Of a DNA stretch of 64,000 nt, positions 30,257 to 42,619 are shown one piece after another. The DNA is from Otis tarda (lineage: Eukaryota > Chordata > Aves > Otidiformes > Otididae), in assembly GCA_026413225.1 (NCBI GenBank), contig CM048553.1:47222001-47286000 (forward strand), read 5' to 3'. The number at the start of each line of letters is the position of its first letter. The stretch's first letter is position 1. The notes under the pieces are model-generated. The model had not been told where the DNA came from, ran no database searches, and saw only the letters and a program-made list of their open reading frames with translations. Made by a program: the position numbers and the translations under genes.

Positions 30257-32129
30257 ATCCTACAGCATAAAAATATACAATCTGGCATCAGATCTCTTTG
30301 CTATTTTCTAGTGATGCTTCAGGTATGAAAAGACACTGCTGGCTATCCCACTGTGAATCTGTTCTTTATAAATGTCACTGATAGAGAGAAACCGGGTGAA
30401 TCTACGAGTCTACGACTATATTGTGATGTGAAATGAAGGATTATTTAAAGTTTCTTATATGCCATTCCAAGCTCTTGTTCCAACAAAACTTGGATCGTAG
30501 GCTCAAATGATCCAGCATACCTCATAAAAATTAAGTTAGATTCCTACTGAGACCTTTATTCATTGGAATGGAAATAGTTTCTTGCAAAACCATCAAGGTA
30601 TTCCAGTATGGGGAAGTGGCTGAAAAAGAAGGAAGCATCTAAGCATAAATAATGAATTTCCAGCAGCTTTTCTCTCTATCCCTAGTAAGAACAAAAGTGA
30701 CTGAAAAGATTATTTTTGTGAAAGTTCATCAGAAATCAAATGTAGCGTACCTGGCCCTTCTAAAAAAAAAAGTGCTTTCATATGAAGTGCAAACAGTCTT
30801 GTGAAGCAATCTCTCTCTCCTTTTACAAAGATTTCTGCTAGGTACCTAGCTAGCTACACAGCCCCTTCAGCACACTTTGCCACCCTGAATGCTACCCAAG
30901 TATTAACAGCCTCCACCATCCCAGCGAGATGGAAACTGAGAACATGAGAGACTAAAGGCTTTCACAACTACTTGTCGGTGCTAAGGTCCATAAACTGATT
31001 TATCTTTACATTTATCCTCTAGTCTAGCAGCTGCTATATTAAATACATATGAACATGTTTCCAATTGGTTTTTCTAAGAAAACCGAAACCAGAAAACATA
31101 TTTCATTATCTCCTATAGCAGTATATATCATACCTATATTTCCATGCAGGGATTTGTAACATTTGCTGTTATGAAGACTCAGGATGCAGTCAGAGGGTAC
31201 AGACAACACACTCTAATAGTCAGCTGCTGCATAAAATGACATTTCTACTCCCCCTCACTTGCCATGCATTCCCACCACCCTGTCTTGTGTTAGCCCCAAC
31301 ACCTGTCTGATGGCTCAGGAGACAGTTCAGGAAGCAAAATCAGCAGAAAATTAGCCCTGCAAAATGCAGGGAAGCTTTCCTGCCACTCACATCCCTGAAT
31401 GTAGGGTCAGACACGTACCAGCAGCAGCACAGGGATGGGAGGGAGAGAGTCAGGGCTGTAAAACACGGCCACCCTCCTTGGCAATAGCTAGTCACTGGGT
31501 TGCATTAGCTGTACCGTCAAACCCTATGTGTACTTTATCCTCCTCCTCACCCAGGCACGGCTTCTTCTGTGCCACAGCTTGAACACACGCTGCTGCATCC
31601 TCGGGGGAAGCAGAGGGTGCCAGCCCTACGCTAGCCCATGCTTCCTTGCAAATTTCACATTGAACACCAGCAGACCACATCAGCTAGAAAGCAGTACTCT
31701 AGCCTATCATCCTACTGTTTACACTTTAGCATAAGCATTATTATATTGATTCTACAGTTAAAATATTATTTTTAAGTTGACTTCAAGCTGGCATTGTGTA
31801 AAATGTAATACTTCAACAAAACACCACGCACTGCTGCCACCACCGCCTGCTTTCAGATGGCAATTACTGGTGGAGAAAAGGGCATGGTAACACTTCTCCC
31901 TTCTGGCTGCAGAGGTCTGAAATTACAGCAAGCTCCTAGCACCCCAAAGCTGATGGGAAGGCTAAGCTCCAAAAGAGAACCAGAGCCCATGCTGTGGCAA
32001 CGACTATACCAGAACCCTTCTGCAAGCTGCTCTGCACCTAAGGGCATCTTCTCCAATTTCCTTAAGCAGGCATCTGCCTAAGAGTTATTGAATTAAGTGT
32101 TCTTCTGCTTGTGCTCTGCAAATGTCAAA

Positions 32130-32255
32130 GCAGTTTGCAGTGCTATCACCTTCATGTCACAGAGTGGAGATAATTAGGTACAAAGAAGTAAGAGTAAGAC
32201 AAAACACTGGCTGACTGGAAATTTAAGTCTGCTCCTAAATCTTGCATTACTCTCG
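32130..32255 (-). mobile_element. Possible decayed MIR-type SINE
   Basis: ATCACCTTCATGTCACAGAG and the following AGTAAGAC...CACTGGCTGACTGG stretch resemble the antisense MIR core (cattttacagatg...agtaagtg...). The divergence is high and the call is weak. Confidence 0.3.
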
Positions 32256-35200
32256 ACTCACTTTGTCTTTCCTTTCTTCAGTTTCCCCACACGAATAGTG
32301 GCTGCTGCATCACTTCCCCTACATACAGTAGTGCTTCGTTCCTCAGTCTTTATAAAATGCACCAAAATGCACATGGAACAGCATCACGGCAAGACTTACC
32401 ATAGCTACAGGACAGGGACAAGAGGTGGACAAGCACCACTGCATGCCACGACAGGCATGCTGCAGCATGCTGCGAGGGGGGAAAGAGACAAAGTCCTCAG
32501 GGCAAATCTGTACCTGAGCAAAGGCATTCAGAGCACTGCGTCTTGCCAAAGTCTGGTCACGCAGGTCAGTGATATACAGCACAGTAGAAAGCTGCCTGCT
32601 GAACTCATGCTCCCGTCATGGCAGTGTGGCATTCTGGATATATTCCTTGTGTTACAAACATCACTTTTGCCTGTCCATGCCTGCGAGCCATTCTTCAGCC
32701 AAATGTCCTCTGTGTAAGTATTGAGGATTGTTGAATTTGAGAGAGGAAAAGAAAAAGAAAACACAGAAATACTGACCTTTTTTTTTCTGCATCTAACATT
32801 TTATACAGCAACAATCATAACCATAAAAGCTAACACGATGCATTCGCAGAGAACTAGAAATGCCGTGCATCAGCACGTTTTCGCAATTTCACATAAAAAT
32901 AAAACTAGAGGTGGGAGGCAAATCCAAGCATAACTGCATAACTAATGCTTCCTTTAAATCACCAACCGAGGCATGTCTTTAAATCTGGATCTAAGCCTTC
33001 CGAGGCCTAAAACGTTGCTGCTATTTTCCATGGTTTCCACTGAGTCTGTTCCAGATTTAACAGCTGAAACATTTCTTGGTACTCCGCTCCTGAGAGGTAG
33101 TAAGTTTCTAATCCGGAGTTGGTCATTCCAGCCTCACAGCACCGCGTTTGCAAGGGACAGGCGATGCAGATGCTAAAAGCAGCAAAAAGTCATCAAGGTT
33201 CGCATTCTTCAGCCTGATGCTAGGGGTTATCCATAGTAATGCAATGAAAATGTTTTACCAGCTGCTGATATTCAGAAAAAGTGTAGCTTAGAATCAGACA
33301 CAGTATCATACTTAGTGGCCATTATTAGCTTATCTACCACAAAAGCTGAGGGATACAAATTGTCTGCTTAGTTGCAAATTATTATCAGTGCTGAGCCTGC
33401 AAGCCACTGCACGGTGCAGCGTGGAGGTTGTGTCAGCTTCCTGGGCAGCAATGGACTGCAAATGCAAGGGAAGGCAGCGCTTCGACAAAGGGAACATCGG
33501 ACACTTTCACACCGAGCTGTCCTGTGTCACATCTTCTGTGCGACCTTCTGTCAACTGAAGGGGAGAGCAGGAGTAGGAGGGGAGCCCAGGTGCACCAAGG
33601 AGACACAGAAAATGAGACTTTGCTACCAAATTTGCTTTTTACTTCAGTAATTATTCCTATCACGGAATAGAAAGTGGTGTTGATCAGACGGCATTCTCAG
33701 TGTTACCAGATAAATCGTTATGCTTGCAATTTTTAGTCCTCAGGGCCTGCTCTCTGGGATCAAATCCTGTACATGCACAGTGTCGACGGTAGTAGAGAAA
33801 TACAGGGAGAACATAGCATGACAGACTTAAAAAGAGGACTGTAACAAATCTCCCGAAGGCAGAACACTCAGATATAGGGATTTAGTTACTCACAGCAACA
33901 AAACGCGTCACAAAGACATCAGATATTTAGCCTCTTTCTGCAATATGACAATGGCACCTCCTCTGTTTTTTTTTCAAATAAGCAGACAATTATGGATGGA
34001 AAACACTATATTACAGGATTTTCATGGACACAAATTAAAGAGACTGTCAAACACTCTCCAAAGCTCAGAAAAAACTTTTCATTTTTATTTTAATATATAC
34101 ATATGTAATGATTTCAAGAGAAAATATCACTAAGCATAAAATGATACTTAATAGATCAAGAATACAAACATGCTTACTTTTGTATTATTATAATACAAAC
34201 CAATGCTTATGTGACAGGTAATTCTTGTTTGGGCTCACACTTTAGTAGCAGGACCATCCGTCTCCTTTTGGCTGACCAACAGTCAGTCATCGGAAACAAT
34301 GTCTCATGTAATTATTTATGAGTCATGACAGTCTGAGGCTGTTTTTCAAAATGTCCTGCCTCAAAACTTTCGATGGTGCATTTGGAAGCCACAGTGAACT
34401 TTTTAAACACCCATGGGTTTTTTTTTTTCCAGGGCTAAAGGTCACTACAGTACCCAGAGCCAGTGGCGACAATCTGGAGATACCCAGCACGAGGTTTGTT
34501 TCCCAGCAGATAGTCCCTAGGCTTCACTACGAGTCAGGAAATCAGCTAGGAAGTTCACGCCAACACACGGGGACATCCCAGACACAGGGGTGTTTCAAGT
34601 CTTACTCATTTAATCACAACATTTCCAAGATGAAAGCTAAATGCCTTCCTTCCATTCTTGATAGCGACAATGTAAGTACACGGCCCATTCCAGGGCGTGG
34701 GGCAGCAAAGCCTCAACCACTTCAGTCCACGCTGACAGCTGGGGAACGGGGCACAGACCGAGCCGCCCCTCGGCGAGCCGAGGCCCCCTGTGCCGGCAGG
34801 GCTGGCCAAGGGCACGGGCGGCGCCCGCAGCCCTCTCAGCCTCCTCGGAAGCGGCTCTGGCAGCGCTCTCCGGGGACAGCCCCCACTCGGGCTCCCCTTC
34901 CTGTCCCTCCCTCACTCCGCGGCAGGCCCCGACGGGAAGGACCCGGCCCCGGCCCCGGCTCCGGCCCCGCCCGACGCGGGAAGCAGCCAACGGCCGGCCC
35001 CCCGCGCGGCTCCCCTCAGGGGAAGGCGGAAGCGCCGGACGCCGACTCGCACGCGGAAACGGCCGCCGGGCGCACGCGCCGGCAGCGCCGGGCACGCGCC
35101 GAGCCGCCCCCACGCGCCGGGAGAGCCGAGCCGAGCCGAGCCCCGCCCCACAGCGCGCACGCGCCGCCCCACTCAACCGAACCCCCGTGCGCCTTTTCCC

Positions 35201-35271
35201 CCGGCCCGGCCCGGCTCGGCCAATCCCCCGCCGCGCCACCGCCTCCCAGCCCGTCACGCATTCTCACGTCG

Positions 35272-35279
35272 TGACGTCA
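35272..35279. promoter_or_regulatory. CDV3: Consensus CRE (TGACGTCA)
   Basis: A full palindromic CREB/ATF site 423 bases upstream of the CDV3 ATG. A CCAAT box (35219-35223) lies just before it and an inverted one (ATTGG, 35337-35341) just after. Confidence 0.7.
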
Positions 35280-35354
35280 GCGGCTTGCCCCTAGAGACTT
35301 CTGACTGGCCGGCTGGCGCTTCCTTCCCCTCTGTTCATTGGCCAGGGCGCTGCA

Positions 35355-35364
35355 GCGCATGCGC
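35355..35364. promoter_or_regulatory. CDV3: NRF1-like site (GCGCATGCGC)
   Basis: A perfect palindromic core of the nuclear respiratory factor 1 motif, typical of CpG-island promoters and usually close to the transcription start. It contains the ATG of a long upstream frame (35359-35823) that overlaps the CDV3 start out of frame, which argues that transcription starts downstream of it. Confidence 0.6.
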
Positions 35365-35701
35365 GAGAGAGGGCACCGCCGAAAGGCTCCGCCCCCTTTC
35401 CCCTCAGCCCAGCCCCGCCGCGGGCCACCTCCCCTCCCTCCCCTCCTCTCTTTCGGGCCGTGTCAAGCGGCGGCCACCAGCGTGGGGCGCGGAAGCCTCC
35501 TCCCGCCGGGCGGGCTCACGCGGGTCTGGCCAGCCGCAGCCGTTAGGCGGCCGCGCTCGCTCCCCTCGGCCGGGACCGGGCAGGCAGCGGGGAGGCCGCG
35601 CCGCTACTGCGTGGGGCTCACCTGTTGGCCCGGGCCGCCGCTGCCCTCTCCTTCCGCCCCCCCTCCCCCGCCACCCCGGCCCGCCGTTGGGAGCCGCCGC
35701 C

Positions 35702-35926
35702 ATGGCGGAGACCGAAGAGAGGAGCCTCGACGACTTCTTCGCCAAGCGGGACAAGAAGAAGCGGAAGGAGAAGAGCAGCCGAGGGGCCGCCGCCGCCTCC
35801 AGCGCCTCCAACGCCGCCTCTAACGCCGCGGGCGCGGCGTCAGCGGCCGGAGGAACCCGCCCGACTGACGGCAGCGGCTCCGGGGCCGCCGCCTCCAACT
35901 CCGGCTCCGCCAAGACGGCCACCAAG
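35702..35926 (+). CDS. CDV3: CDV3 exon 1 (start, Lys-rich and Ala-rich segments)
   Basis: 75 codons ending ...SAKTATK in phase 0, with donor ACCAAG|GTGCGG. The Ala/Ser/Gly tract after residue 28 varies in composition from the human protein, while the first 20 residues are nearly invariant. Confidence 0.95.
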
Positions 35927-38900
35927 GTGCGGCTGGGAGGGTGGAGGGAAGAGGGCGGAGGGGTGGTGAGCGGGGCCGCTCGGTTGGGGCGGCGGTGGGG
36001 GAAGGGTCACGGCTCCCTCAGCCGGCGCGGGCGGCGCCTTCCTGCCGGCAGGGGGCGCCCCCGTCGCCGGTCCGGGCTTGCGGCGCCGCCCCGGCCATGC
36101 GGGCGCACTCGGCGGCACGGGGCCCCCGGCTAGGCCTGCCCCGGAGCCGTCGGGCAGGCCCCGCTGCGGGGGTGGGGAGAGGGGGGGAAGCCCGGCCCGG
36201 GTGGAGTCCCAGCCTCGAAACCCGCCTTGTTTCCGCCTGTGGGGGAGTATGGGGGAAGCGGATCCGGTTGCCCGTCTGCGGCTTCGGTTCTGCCCAGCCC
36301 TCCCAGCTCTCTGGCTCTTGGCGCAAGGTAGAGGCCGGAACTGGAGATTTGCTTCAGGGGCCAGCCATAGGCCACCTGGGTTTGTGGCGTGTGGCCTGTG
36401 GACCCTGGCGATAAGATCCCCCTGGCTCTGTAGACAAAGTACGCCCTGCTCTCTTTGCCTCTCTGCCAGGAGGGGTTTTACTGCCAGTAATTTTTTTTTG
36501 TACTGTATTACAGCGAAATGATGAGAGTGCAAGAGAGTGCAAGCGCTCCTAGTTGAGTTAGTGCCTTACTACTGGCCACGCTGTATATTTTAAAATGCTT
36601 TTTAAGAAATGCTCTGTTACTTCCTGATGTTGTTTAACTTGGGGAACTTGACATCTGCAGTAGCTTTCTAAGTAGACCAAGGTCAGTGGATTCAGCTCCT
36701 CTTCTGCTCATTTGCTTGTAAAATAATATCTGGTTTTCACTACAGCTTGTGCTTGGTTTAGAAATACAGATCATTAAATGTGAAAGGTGCATTAGTTTGA
36801 AAACTGTGATGTTTCCATGGAGATGGGGATATAAGAAATCTAAAAGATTTTAGAGCTGTAGATTCACGCTTTTCTAAAAGACTGAATCTTCAGCAGATGG
36901 TGCAATAACATGAGGTCACTTTCTACTTCTGCTGTTACTTTAAAGCAGGTCAAAGTTTTCCAGCTAGGGGTTCTTAAAAGAAGCTGTATTCCCAGCTGTT
37001 CAGCAGAAAGGGGGCTATACCATGAGAAAATCCTGCTTGCAACATCTTAATATTTAAAATAATATAACTGCATTTTATGTAGAGTGTAGGAGTTATGTAG
37101 ACTACTAGTTGGGCTGTGTGTATCTTAAAGCTGTGACTGGGAACATGGAGGGACTACTTATTTGGTCTGGTCTGTTTCTGGCCTACCTTAATAACCCCAG
37201 AATCTACTGATTCTGCAGGACAAACTCAGCCTCATTTAGGTGGGTCCCTCTTTCCGCAAACACATAATCAAACTCCCATTTTAAAACCTTAAAGTGGTCC
37301 TCTCTGAAGACTAATATTCTGCTATTTTTGTGTACTAAGATTACTGTGGGTTTGAAGATGACCTTCTTACTATTATAAAAACATTATTAAGAAAACAAGA
37401 AGGGCTGTAAATGTGGTTGTTAATATGAAAAGTCAAATGTGTGCATTCAAGCTGTCATAAAAGCTCACTGTTAGTAAAAGGGAGAGGTCTTGCCCTTGTA
37501 TATGCCTGGTCTTGACTGCATGGTCCTGTTCCCTGCTTTGCATTGTCCCCTAACTTCCTGCTGTATTTTACTGAGATGATGTGGTTTTCTTTCACTTGAA
37601 TGACTTTTTTTGCTTGGGCATTTCTTAGCTGTTCTACTGAGTTAAAGTCAGCTCACAAGTGCATCCTAGATGACATGTAGTGAGTTAAGAGAGGAGGGAG
37701 TGGAATCCTTTCCCCTGTTGGCAGTGGTGCACACGGGTTGGTTTCCCATGGAACTGCACCTTCACCCTTAGGTTTTTTTGTACCAACTTAGTTGCATTCT
37801 TCTTTTCTACTTCCAATGTAAAGAAGGTAACAATTTGTATTTTTCTCTTCTTACAGGAAGAGGATGATTGGAAGGAGTTTGAGCAAAAGGAAGAAATTGA
37901 TTATAGTGGTCTTAGAGTTCAGTCCATGCAAATAAGGTACTACTTCTTTTTTTCGTTTTCTCTCTAGTATAATCATTACCTATGTCAAAAAAGTATGTTA
38001 TTTCTTCAGAGCTGCCTCCATGGAGTCCAATTAAACAGAGGTTTAATATGTTTCTCTTAGTATGGAAGTTTGCTGCAGGGTAACATGGTTTTGACTAGTC
38101 TTTGCCAGTGTTCTCTTTATTTTCTAAATCTCTGATACTCTAGGTCTATCTGTTTTGGTTGGGACACAAATTTTTGTTACAAATGCTTAACATTCCCCTC
38201 CATAAAGATAGTAAAGTAGGAATTTCTGTGAGAGAGGAGTGCAGGATAGTAACTCCCACTGAGTCATTTAACTGCTGTAAGGGTATCTGCCTCAGTCTGT
38301 TCAGCATCTCAGTTTAAGAAGTGAATTCCTGAACCATTGCATTTTTATTTAATAAAAAAAAAAAAAAAGAAATATAGTTTGTAAAACTAGTGTCCCATGA
38401 CATTATCCCACAGGACTGCCTTTATGAGTCTAATCCAAGATTCTTTGCTTTTTCATTAGATTGTTCCTGTAGTCTGGTCTCAAGTAAGTCTGTTTAAGTC
38501 TGTCCTAGTTAAGAAAAATGTTTCATCAGGTCAGAAGAAGGATTTTTGTTACCTCAGTCTTAGACTGAGAATGTCACGTGATCCTCATTGTCCAGTTATT
38601 AATGATGTTCAGAATAAAACCATCTTAAAATAATGTTGCCTGTAACAAGTGTAGTAGATGCTTTCTTCATTTTTTGAGCAGATCTTGCATATTTGCTTTT
38701 TATCCTTTTTTTTTTTTTTTTTTTGACACCTCCTCCCTGCCCTCTTCAGTTAACTAGTTCTTTTAGGCCATTTGCACATATTTGGTCAACAAGCTTTCCA
38801 TACTGTTGAAGTGTCACAGGAGATTATCACATGTCTGAATGGACAAGTAACAAGTGGGCTGCTGCTTCACTGTCTACCAGTACTGTTTGATTGAAAAGCG

Positions 38901-41900
38901 AGTACTTTGGTTTTCCAGACAAAGGCTGGCATTCTGAATGCTTTTGATGCTGTAGCAGATTTTCAGGAATGTGGAAGTTTCTGCCGCAGGATTTTTTAAC
39001 CACTCAGTGGATCCAAGGGGGGAGTAGAGAAGTAAATGGAAGAAAAACCTGCTGGAGGTTATAAATTATCCAGCTCTGGAGATCTCTTTGCTGAAAATAA
39101 GATACAGAGTATCTGGCCAGGTGGAGGGCAGGTTGTTGCGTATACTCTGTTCCAGCTAGTCTGTAGGTATTTGCTTTTGACGGTAGTTTAAAATACAGTA
39201 GTGATGTGTTTAGGCCCTTGGTCCAGCTTACTATAGTTGTTACTGTATTTGGATGAACTGTGAAAGGCCATTTAATTTTCAGAAATGGTAGGTATTTTTA
39301 ACTGTTCCCTGCTTATTTCTTATACAGAAAGCTTATTATATCATGGTTGCTAGGATTTGGTGTATTATAGACTTCTTCTGCATTCACACTTTGCTGCTGT
39401 TCAGATCAGTGTCTTGGTTTTTTTTTTTTTAGCAGCCTTACCCTCCATGTATGTCCCGTTACAACACACAACTTCTGTAGTAGCTTTGTCTAACAAATTA
39501 TTTTGAGTCTCTGACTATTTCTGTGCGAAATAAAATAGTCTAAATAAAATACAGTTAGGCTTTTGCATAGGATTTATCTTTTAAAAATTTCTGTCACTAC
39601 TTTTCCACAATTTCTTCCTCTTGACTACAGCATTTTATGGAAGCTAGAGTTGTAGCCCCTTCCTGCTCTGTCTTCTCATCACTTCCAAATGCATGACAGT
39701 CTTAGTAAGAGAAAAGTCTTTAAGCTCAAAATAAGAAATAATTTATTTAGTCATGTAATACAGTTTGAATTTGGTGTTGTTTTTTAAAGAACCTTTTTTC
39801 CTTCTCAGTTGCCAAGTTATGTAGCAGTGCACCAAAAATTGTTTAGATGGAAGTACTAAAACAGTGGTTACAGGACTAATGTAGTCTGGTTAAAACTAGT
39901 ATCTTCAGTACAGTAGCTGTGAAGTCTTGTCTGTGGTAGCTGTGTCATCTCTGGTGAGTCTTAAGCCTCTGTGTGTAAAATGCTACTTCCCATTTCTCTT
40001 TTATAGTGAAAAAGAAGATGATGAAAGTGAAAAAAGAGAAGAGCCCGGTGACAACTGGGAGGAGGCTGGTGGTGGTGTAGACAGATCATCTGGTCCTTGG
40101 AACAAGCCAGCTCCTGCACCAGCACCTGTCGTTGAACCAATTGGTAAATTTAGCTCGAGGTTGTTGCTTTTTCCTATTGGAAGGTTGAATTAAGCTGCTC
40201 AGAGGGTAGAGCTGAAGAAGCAGTTGCTATGCAGGCACCTTCTAACATACTAATGGCTTGTTTGATGTACTAGCAAATGAGGAAATTTTTCCTGTGAAGA
40301 GTTCTGGGGAACTGATTTAATGGTACTGTCAGATACTTTAAATAAACACAAATGGGCAAATTTTTATTTCCAACTTTGAAAGGAGGGGGAAGGGAAGCAT
40401 TCCATCTTTGAAGGAGGTCCCTCTGTTTTGCAATCTGCAACATATCTGTTGGAAACATTTCTGTTGATCCAAAAATATTGCTTTGACAATTAAGTGAATA
40501 TTCAGCCAATATCTGATGTCTAATATGGCTGTTCTTGAGTAGGTTAGTAATGGTTAGTAATACAGTTTCCAAATTGGTTCTAGGGTGCAGAGAATGTGAC
40601 ATTGCAAAATTGATTCTTTAACTGGGATAGGACTTCAGTTTTTGTTAAATACACTTTATTAGCATCAGCAGAGATAAACTGCTTAGCAGTCACCTGAGTT
40701 CAGACTATTCTCTTCCATTGAGCAATTCGTTGAAAAGTGGCCTGCTGTGTTTTTTCATGATTGTACAGGCAAAGAGGTTAAGTTAAGTAATCAGTGTTAT
40801 TACATTGTTGATTGATTGTTACGTTAAATACAGACTATTTGGATATTCTTTTCTGCATCTGGTGAGGTGCATCAAATAAGACTTGGCAAATGTATAACTA
40901 GTGTTTAAATCTTTAGTTTTAAATGTAAGCTGCTAATAAATTGCAAGTAAGAAACATGAAGTCCTTATCAGTGGTTTTGATTCCCTGAAATTTGTGAGCC
41001 AGTACACCGGAGACACATTTTAGTTTAAGTATAGGTTGAATTAGGTGACACCTGATTTCCTGCCTTGTCTAAAGTATTTGCTTCCAGAGCTTTACAGGGT
41101 GCAAAAACATACTTGTTAGATTCTTTTTTGTGTGTGCATGTGCCTGTTTTTTTTCGGATATGAATGCAAACTTACTCCCTTGTCTAAATCTTGTTCTTAT
41201 AACTAGTTACAGAAACCCCAGAACCAGTTCAGACTGGTGGTGTATACAGGCCGCCTGGGGCCAGGGAGGGTGGCAGGCCACGGAGAGCACAGCAAGGACC
41301 ACCAGAAATCTATAGTGATACGCAGTTTCCATCACTGCAGTCCACCGCCAAGCTTGTAGACAGTCGAAAGTAAGTACTTTCCGTTCATTCTCTGAGACAT
41401 ATTTTAACTGCCTTCTCTAAGTTCTTATTTTGTTTTAGGGCTTAAGCCTGAATCTTTCCACAGAGGAAAGAAATAACTAAGAAATCACACTGTTTGGCAA
41501 AGAGAGATGGGAGAGACCTTCACTGTATTTTCCAACTCTAGGAAGGGCTTCCCATGAAATAACTTTCGTAGGACATAGCCCAGTGAGACAGCCAAATAAG
41601 ATTGCCAGTTACCTTATCTTTGGCTTGCTGAAGGATTTCCCTAAAGCAGAATATTTCTGCTCTTGACAGCATCTCGTTCCCTGAGATACGAGCCATGGTC
41701 AGGCTCTGTGTTATTACTGTCAGTAGACATGAGTAGGATGTCTTGAGTGTGCTGCCTTCTCATTAGAGATGTGAAGGTAACTTAAATGAAGGAATGGGGT
41801 TTAATACAAATATAAATCAATAAAGTTGCTCTCTGAGCTGTTGTTTACACTGATGAGCTCCCCCAGTTTTACTGAAGTGTTTTGTATTTTGTGGTGCTGG

Positions 41901-42619
41901 AGACTCACTCCAGATCTTTCCATAACCTCATTCCCTGCAGAAGAGATAGCTAGGCAAATACCTAATTCACTTGGGCTTTTGTTGGGGTTTTGGGGATGGG
42001 GGGGGAGTGGACTGGAGTGTGTTTTCTTCCTGCTTGCTGTGTTATTGACTAATACAGCCTAGCAGAAGCTTTGTTTCTTCTATTTTTTTTTTTGGTGTGA
42101 CTTTGTCTGCTTGGCAATGAGACACACTGTCGTTGATACTTTAGAGTTTGAACAGTGCAGATTGAGCTAAGATGAAATTCTGAGTGAGCAATTCTAGAAA
42201 TGAACTTATGCTTTCTAAAATGTATTTTTCATAAATGCAATTAAATTTACTTTTGAGAATGTTAATACTGAAATTTGGAATGTAATCTGAATTGTACTGG
42301 GTGATGAGCTTGATCCTGGAGATAAGGTTTTACAAGATTTGCTTGGGAATGTTTGGCTGTTCTGTTAAAACTCTGGACCTTAGTGTTCTTGTATTATGAT
42401 GTTTTTGTTGGGATGGGGTGGAAATAGACTAGAAATTCAGTATTCACAAGTTAGTTATAAGATATTTACTGATTACATTTATTTTCCCTTAGGGATAAAG
42501 AAATGGAGAAGAGCTTTGAAGTAGTAAAACACAAAACTAGAGGTAGGGATGAGGTCTCAAAAAACCAGGCACTTAAACTTCAGCTAGACAACCAGTATGC
42601 TGTGCTTGGGGATCAGTAG
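35702..42619 (+). CDS. CDV3: CDV3 homolog, five exons, 243 aa
   Basis: Spliced CDS 35702-35926, 37857-37936, 40007-40143, 41207-41369 and 42493-42619 (732 bases with stop). The protein starts MAETEERSLDDFFAKRDKKK, continues through an Ala/Ser/Gly-rich low-complexity stretch (residues 28-75), then DDWKEFEQKEEIDYSGLRVQ, an acidic segment, GVYRPPGAR, PPEIYSDTQFPSLQSTAK and DEVSKNQALKLQLDNQYAVL. These are the conserved blocks of CDV3 (carnitine deficiency-associated gene expressed in ventricle 3, also described as a tyrosine-phosphorylated protein). Its molecular function is poorly known, and no enzymatic domain is visible. The Kozak context GCCGCCATGG is ideal. The C-terminus VLGDQ corresponds, from memory, to a shorter vertebrate isoform, since the human long form ends differently. 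An alternative 3' splice form is therefore possible. Confidence 0.95.
35927..37856 (+). other. CDV3: CDV3 intron 1
   Basis: A 1.93-kb intron. The first 400 bases belong to the CpG island, and the rest is AT-rich with nothing recognised. Confidence 0.85.
37857..37936 (+). CDS. CDV3: CDV3 exon 2
   Basis: 80 bases between TTCTTACAG|GAAGAG and ATAAG|GTACTA. It encodes EEDDWKEFEQKEEIDYSGLR followed by VQSMQI, the most conserved CDV3 block. A Ser codon is split 2+1. Confidence 0.95.
37937..40006 (+). other. CDV3: CDV3 intron 2
   Basis: A 2.07-kb AT-rich intron with long homopolymer runs (A near 38350, T at 38706-38724). No element is recognised. Confidence 0.85.
40007..40143 (+). CDS. CDV3: CDV3 exon 3
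   Basis: Acceptor TCTTTTATAG and donor AATTG|GTAAAT. It encodes SEKEDDESEKREEPGDNWEE, then a Gly-rich stretch and SSGPWNKPAPAPAP. It ends with one base of a split Val codon. Confidence 0.94.
41207..41369 (+). CDS. CDV3: CDV3 exon 4
   Basis: Acceptor ATAACTAG|TTACAG and donor CGAAA|GTAAGT. It encodes VTETPEPVQTGGVYRPPGAR, then an Arg/Gly-rich stretch, PPEIYSDTQFPSLQSTAK and LVDSR. A Lys codon is split 2+1. Confidence 0.95.
42493..42619 (+). CDS. CDV3: CDV3 exon 5, coding part
   Basis: Acceptor TTTCCCTTAG|GGATAA, then DKEMEKSFEVVKHKTRGRDE and VSKNQALKLQLDNQYAVLGD, then Q and TAG at 42617-42619. Confidence 0.94.

Larger units (their letters stand above)
27681..34729. other. BFSP2-CDV3 intergenic region
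   Basis: About 7 kb without a recognised gene. It contains the LTR (29100-30256) and a possible MIR remnant near 32.1-32.25 kb. The remaining sequence is unremarkable, with many short open frames. The transition to high GC begins near 34.7 kb. Confidence 0.6.
34730..36330. promoter_or_regulatory. CDV3: CpG island at the CDV3 promoter
   Basis: Very GC- and CpG-rich DNA surrounds CDV3 exon 1, in sharp contrast to AT-rich flanks. There is no TATA box, as expected of a housekeeping promoter. Motifs include a perfect CRE, an NRF1-like palindrome and CCAAT boxes in both orientations. The transcription start is not defined by sequence, but probably lies between about 35370 and 35650. Confidence 0.85.

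Noticed and set aside
34318-36532. Several long open frames (up to 447 codons) on both strands around the CDV3 CpG island
   Set aside because: They are Pro/Ala/Arg/Gly-rich products of high GC content, several begin at non-ATG codons and none shows a domain. Only the frame from 35702 matches a known protein.
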